NCBI RefSeq assembly: GCF_041435195.1
Contig: NZ_CP108106.1
Span: 6,549,501-6,613,500, forward strand
Origin: Streptomyces sp. NBC_00224
GTDB lineage: Bacteria > Actinomycetota > Actinomycetes > Streptomycetales > Streptomycetaceae
DNA: 64,000 nt
Direction: 5' to 3'
The position numbers and the translations under genes are program-made. The notes under the pieces were generated by a model that had not been told where the DNA came from, did no database searches, and saw only the letters and a program-made list of their open reading frames with translations. Positions 59,479 through 64,000 of this stretch are shown here, piece after piece; position 1 is the first letter of the stretch, and every line of letters begins with the position of its first letter.

Positions 59479-60399
59479 TCAGTAGCGCTGGACGGCCGGC
59501 GGGTCGACGTACTTGGCGTCCGACAGACCGAGGGTCGCCTCGTAGATCTTCTTGTAGGTGCCGTCCTTGACGTGCTTCTCGATCGAGTCGTTGATGAAGT
59601 CGCGCAGCGCCTTGTCGTCCTTGCCCATGCCGACGCCGTACGGCTCCTGGGTGAAGGGGTGGCCGGTCACCTTGAGCTTGCCGTGGTTGGCGGCCGCGTA
59701 GCCCTTGAGGATCGAGTCGTCGGTGGTGACCGCGTCGACCTGCTTGGTCAGCAGCTGCTGCACGCAGTCGGAGTACTTGGCGAGCTGGACGACCTTTGCG
59801 CCGTACTCCGGCTTCTTGATCTCCTGGAGCGGGGTGGAGCCGACGATCGAGCAGACCTTCTTGCCCTTGACCGTGTCCTTGTTGGTGATCGCGGTCTCGT
59901 CCTTGCGGACCAGCAGGTCGGCGCCGGCCTTGTAGTACGGGCCCGCGAAGCCGACCAGCTTCTTGCGCTTGTCGTTGATCGTGTAGGTGCCTACGTAGTA
60001 GTCGACCTGGCCCTTGGAGATCGCGGTCTCACGGATGCCGGAGTCGACGGTCTTCCACTCGATCTGCTGGTCGGTGAAGCCCAGGTCGGCGGCGATCATC
60101 TTGGCGATCTCGACGTCGAAGCCGGAGCGCACCTTGGTCGACTGGTCCTCGAAGCCGAGGTAGGGCTGGTCGGCCTTGGAGCCGATGACCAGCTTGCCGC
60201 GGGCCTTGGCGGCCTTGAAGGCGGGGGAGTCGAGGGCGACGTCCTTGGCGACGGTGTACGTGGGCAGCTGCGGGGCGCCCGACTGGCCGGGCTTGGCGGC
60301 CTGCTTGTCGCCCGCGGAACCGGACTTGCCGCCGCAGGCGGTCGCGGTCAGCGCGAGCACAGCGATCGCCGCGAAGGCGGCGGACTGGCGGAGCTTCAT
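59479..60399 (-). CDS. gluB: Glutamate-binding lipoprotein GluB
   Basis: 306 residues. Lipoprotein signal peptide with lipobox LTATAC (Cys about 22), then a charged linker and a type 2 periplasmic-binding fold (GKLVIGSKADQPYLGFEDQS, SGFDVEIAKMIAADLGF, DYYVGTYTINDKRK). A pair of cysteines (KKVCSIVG and YSDCVQQL) may form a disulfide, as in related glutamate-binding proteins. Delivers substrate to GluC/GluD. Confidence 0.93.
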   Translation of the reverse strand: MKLRQSAAFAAIAVLALTATACGGKSGSAGDKQAAKPGQSGAPQLPTYTVAKDVALDSPAFKAAKARGKLVIGSKADQPYLGFEDQSTKVRSGFDVEIAKMIAADLGFTDQQIEWKTVDSGIRETAISKGQVDYYVGTYTINDKRKKLVGFAGPYYKAGADLLVRKDETAITNKDTVKGKKVCSIVGSTPLQEIKKPEYGAKVVQLAKYSDCVQQLLTKQVDAVTTDDSILKGYAAANHGKLKVTGHPFTQEPYGVGMGKDDKALRDFINDSIEKHVKDGTYKKIYEATLGLSDAKYVDPPAVQRY

Positions 60400-60509
60400 G
60401 TGAACATCCCTCGTATCGCTTGAATCGCTCAGATGTGGGGGCCGTCGGCCGGTGGCGCCGGTGCGGGAGGAGCCGCACTCGGGCAGCCGCTCCGGATCCG
60501 CGGGGAGCC

Positions 60510-61295
<786 letters not shown>

Positions 61296-61548
61296 CGGCT
61301 TCCAGCTCCGCTCTTCCTCGGTTGGGGAGGAACGTAGTGCGCCGCTACGACCAGCGTCATTACATCTGAGCGGAAATTGAGCATCACGATCCGGTAGCGG
61401 AGTGACACTCTCCGTTAAGGGGGCGCATGGTGCAATACCGGCTGCGTAACGGAAGCCGCGCTCCGGTGCGCGCCCTCTTGACGCACACCGGCGGCATGGG
61501 CGTGGATGCGGGAGTACATGCCTGGCGACGACTACGGAAGGGGGGACG
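61296..61548. promoter_or_regulatory. Divergent gluA / two-component promoter region
   Basis: 253 bp. It contains CGGAG-tgacact-CTCCG near 61398-61414 and a wide inverted repeat TCCGTTA (61411-61417) / TAACGGA (61447-61453). TTGACG at 61478-61483 is a -35 candidate for the response regulator, but no good -10 follows. These repeats are candidate binding sites for the adjacent regulator. Confidence 0.4.
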
Positions 61549-62253
61549 ATGAGACTGCTGCTCGTCGAGGACGACGACCATGTGGCCGCGGCCCTGTCCG
61601 CCGTGCTCGCCAAGCACGGCTTCGCCGTGGTGCACGCGCGCAACGGCGAGGAGGCGCTGCGGGCGCTGCTGCCCGACGACCGCGCCCCCAAGGAGCCCTT
61701 CGGGGTCGTCCTGCTCGACCTCGGACTGCCCGACCAGGACGGCTACGAGGTCTGCGGGAAGATCCGCAAGCGCACCGCCATCCCGGTGATCATGGTCACC
61801 GCGCGCGCGGACGTGCGCTCGCGCATCCACGGCCTCAACCTCGGCGCCGACGACTACGTGGTCAAGCCCTACGACACCGGCGAGCTGCTGGCGCGCATCC
61901 ACGCGGTCAGCCGCCGCACCACCACCGGCGAGGACAGCGGCGCGATCCCGGCGGTCGCCCTGCGGCTGGGGCGTGTCCAGATCGAGCTGCCCACCCGTCG
62001 GGTCAGCGTCGACGGCGAGTGCGTCCAGCTCACCCGCAAGGAGTTCGACCTGCTCGCCCTGCTCGCCCAGCGGCCCGGGGTGGTCTTCCGGCGCGAGCAG
62101 ATCATCAGCGAGGTGTGGCGGACCAGCTGGGAGGGGACGGGGCGCACCCTCGAAGTGCACGTCGCGTCCCTGCGCTCCAAGCTGCGGATGCCGGCCCTGA
62201 TCGAGACCGTGCGCGGCGTCGGCTACCGGCTCGTCGCCCCGGCCGCGCTGTAA
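61549..62253 (+). CDS. OmpR-family response regulator
   Basis: 234 residues. Receiver domain (about 1-120) with D8/D9-type acidic residues, phospho-acceptor D57 ([14 protein letters not shown]), T (MVTARAD) and K (YVVKPYD). A winged-helix DNA-binding domain follows (about 140-230, [26 protein letters not shown]). Start ATG 61549 after GGGGGG. Pairs with the kinase 15 bp downstream. Adjacent to gluABCD, which it may control. Confidence 0.93.
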   Translation: MRLLLVEDDDHVAAALSAVLAKHGFAVVHARNGEEALRALLPDDRAPKEPFGVVLLDLGLPDQDGYEVCGKIRKRTAIPVIMVTARADVRSRIHGLNLGADDYVVKPYDTGELLARIHAVSRRTTTGEDSGAIPAVALRLGRVQIELPTRRVSVDGECVQLTRKEFDLLALLAQRPGVVFRREQIISEVWRTSWEGTGRTLEVHVASLRSKLRMPALIETVRGVGYRLVAPAAL

Positions 62254-62268
62254 GGCCCGACGCCCCCG

Positions 62269-63669
62269 GTGCGTACGCGACTCCTGCCGCTGCTGATCTT
62301 CCTGCTCGCCCTCGTCCTGATGGCGCTGGGCTTCCCGCTCGCGATCAGCGTCGCCTCCGCCCAGCAGCAGAAGGTCGTCGTCGACCGCATCGACGACACC
62401 GCACGCTTCGCGGCGCTCGCCCAGTTCGTCACCGCCGCCGACGACAAGGACACCAGCAGCAAGGAGCGCCTGGCGACCCTGGAGGAGGAACTCGCCCGCT
62501 ACCACGAGCTGTACGGGATCCGCGCGGGCGTCTTCTTCCGCAACGGCGTCGCCATGGCGAGCGCCCCCAGGGGCTGGGGCGTGCCGGACGACGGCAAGGG
62601 CGGCGACGCCTTCCAGGAGGCGCTGGCGGGCCGCAGGAGCCACGATCCGCCCCAGGTCTGGCCGTGGCAGCGCGGACGGCTCGTGGTGGCCTCTCCGGTG
62701 GTGCGCGAGGGCGATGTGATCGCCGTGGTGGTCACCGACTCGCCCACCGGGCACATGCGTTCGCGGGTGCTGCGCGGCTGGCTGCTGATCGCGGCGGGCG
62801 AGGTGGCGGCGATGCTGCTCGCGGTCGGTGCGGCCTTCCGGCTCACCAGCTGGGTGCTGCGGCCCGTACGCGTCCTGGACGCGGCCACCCACGACATAGC
62901 GACCGGGCGCATGAAGTCACGGGTCGCGGTCGCCGGCGGACCCCCGGAACTAAGAAGGCTGGCCCGGTCGTTCAACGAGATGGCGGACAACGTCGAGGAC
63001 GTGCTGGACCAGCAGCGCGCCTTCGTCGCCGACGCCTCCCACCAGTTGCGCAACCCGCTCTCCGCCCTGCTGTTGCGCATCGAACTCCTCGCGCTCGAAC
63101 TGCCCGAAGGGAACGAGGAGATCGCCTCCGTGCGCGCCGAGGGCAAGCGCCTCGCCCAGGTGCTCGACGACCTGCTGGGCCTGGCGCTGGCCGAGCACGC
63201 CGAGGCGGACCTCCATCTCACCGACATCGGCGCGCTGGCGGGCGAGCGGGTGGGGGCCTGGCGTCCGCTCGCCGAGGACAAGGGCGTGCGGCTCACCGAG
63301 CAGCGGGCCGCCGTCACCGCCTGGGTGGACCCGGTGGCGCTCTCCAGCGCCCTGGACGCCGTCATCGACAACGCACTGAAGTTCACGCCGGAGGGGGAGG
63401 AGGTCACGGTCGCCGTCGCCGCCGACGGCGATTACTCGAAGATCACCGTCACCGATCGCGGACCCGGCCTGACCGACGACGAACTGAGCCGGATCGGGGA
63501 CCGGTTCTGGCGCTCGGGCCGGCACCAGAACATCAAGGGATCGGGCCTCGGCCTGTCCATCTCGCGGATCCTGCTCGCGGCGGGCGACGGCACCATCACG
63601 TACGCCCACCACGAGCCGCACGGCCTGCGGGTGACGCTCAGGGTGCCGCGCACCTCCCCGACGGGCTGA
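62269..63669 (+). CDS. Sensor histidine kinase
   Basis: 466 residues. Membrane segments about 5-28 and 165-188 flank an extracytoplasmic sensor domain of about 135 residues. Then HAMP (about 188-242), HisKA with FVADASHQLRNPLSAL and HATPase_c (DNALKFTPEG, DRGPGL, GSGLGLSIS). GTG start at 62269. Partner of the preceding regulator. The signal is unknown; glutamate or a related envelope cue is a guess from context only. Confidence 0.93.
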   Translation: MRTRLLPLLIFLLALVLMALGFPLAISVASAQQQKVVVDRIDDTARFAALAQFVTAADDKDTSSKERLATLEEELARYHELYGIRAGVFFRNGVAMASAPRGWGVPDDGKGGDAFQEALAGRRSHDPPQVWPWQRGRLVVASPVVREGDVIAVVVTDSPTGHMRSRVLRGWLLIAAGEVAAMLLAVGAAFRLTSWVLRPVRVLDAATHDIATGRMKSRVAVAGGPPELRRLARSFNEMADNVEDVLDQQRAFVADASHQLRNPLSALLLRIELLALELPEGNEEIASVRAEGKRLAQVLDDLLGLALAEHAEADLHLTDIGALAGERVGAWRPLAEDKGVRLTEQRAAVTAWVDPVALSSALDAVIDNALKFTPEGEEVTVAVAADGDYSKITVTDRGPGLTDDELSRIGDRFWRSGRHQNIKGSGLGLSISRILLAAGDGTITYAHHEPHGLRVTLRVPRTSPTG

Positions 63670-63734
63670 AGGCGCCTGCGGCCCCGGGACGGGCCGGCTG
63701 AGGCGGGCGGCCGCCCGCCGGTGGCAGCCCCGGG

Positions 63735-64000
63735 TCAGGGCTTGGTCGAGAGGTAGTAGCGGCGCGCGCCGTCGTGCAGCGGCAGCGGCTCCGTGTAGAT
63801 CGCGGTGCGCAGATCCACCAGCTGCGCGGCGTGCACCTCGCGACCGATGGCGTCACGGCTGCGGATCACCGTATGGGTGAACTCCTCGGTCAGGCCCCGG
63901 TCCGTACGGTCCGTGGTGACCAGCAGGTTCGCCACCGCGATCGTCGGTACGGCGACGCCCCGCTGCGCCTGCGGATAGGCGTCGGCGGGCATGGTCGCCG
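63735..64000 (-). CDS. TAXI-family TRAP transporter binding protein, C-terminal end (cut by window edge)
   Basis: About 88 codons are visible up to the TGA at 63735-63737. The sequence (GVAVPTIAVANLLVTTDRTD, FTHTVIRSRD, LPLHDGARRYY) resembles the end of TAXI solute receptors, which bind small organic acids. The start lies outside the window, so family assignment is moderate. Confidence 0.7.
   Translation of the reverse strand, partial: ATMPADAYPQAQRGVAVPTIAVANLLVTTDRTDRGLTEEFTHTVIRSRDAIGREVHAAQLVDLRTAIYTEPLPLHDGARRYYLSTKP

Overview
The window is a stretch of Streptomyces chromosome. Supporting signs are very high G+C with strong third-position G/C bias, frequent GTG/TTG starts, GTGA/ATGA stop-start overlaps, a 16S rRNA that delimits to 1,528 nt, and a gene order that I remember from the core of S. 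coelicolor (ESX genes, rpsO-pnp, dapB, thyX, dapA, RNase J, rrn, osaCAB, ftsK, rimO, pgsA, cinA, clgR, dps, nei, lhr, recA-recX, gluABCD). That comparison is from memory; no search was run.

Layout. 1-3270: divergent type VII secretion genes eccC (cut by the window edge) and eccD. 3300-8900: rpsO and pnp, an M16 peptidase, dapB and a small membrane protein. 8930-10210: two small minus-strand genes and a wrecked copy of thyX. 10400-13130: dapA and RNase J. 13130-18850: a complete rRNA operon (leader with repeated promoter-like boxes, 16S, spacer without tRNA, 23S with a 17-bp flanking stem, 5S, strong terminator). 18870-19810: a shortened DegT-like protein and tRNA-Thr(GGT). 19860-29260: the osmoadaptation module osaC / osaA-osaB, where OsaA carries ten HAMP-type units on an exact 276-bp period. 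29430-37640: ftsK, a RodZ-like protein, rimO-pgsA-cinA, clgR, dps and a small membrane protein. 37590-44213 (minus): an SDR, a Nei-type glycosylase and the giant helicase Lhr. 44270-46294: an AraC regulator with azlCD. 46480-51193: a toroid-fold protein, DUF3046, an AI-2E family exporter, recA and recX. 51486-54682: an ArsR-like regulator fused by overlap to an orphan FtsX-type permease. 54870-57633 (minus): a FAD monooxygenase, a cysteine-rich leader peptide, a cysteine dioxygenase-like cupin and a rhodanese. 57777-61295 (minus): gluABCD glutamate uptake, divergent from a two-component system (61549-63669). The right end cuts a TAXI-type binding protein.

How the parts connect. DNA repair is over-represented: recA-recX, lhr and nei. 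recA and lhr both carry a match to the actinobacterial RecA-NDp damage promoter motif (TTGTCRGTG-N8-TAnnnT), and recA also has a LexA-like box. ClgR, once proposed as an activator of such promoters, is encoded in the same window. Sulfur handling is linked by a three-cysteine leader peptide ahead of the cysteine dioxygenase-rhodanese pair. The most striking defect is thyX, reduced to about 175 bp with deletions, a frameshift and a broken signature motif, which implies that thymidylate is made by another enzyme elsewhere in the genome. I did not find a clearly novel multi-gene defence or biosynthetic system; most of the window is conserved core chromosome.
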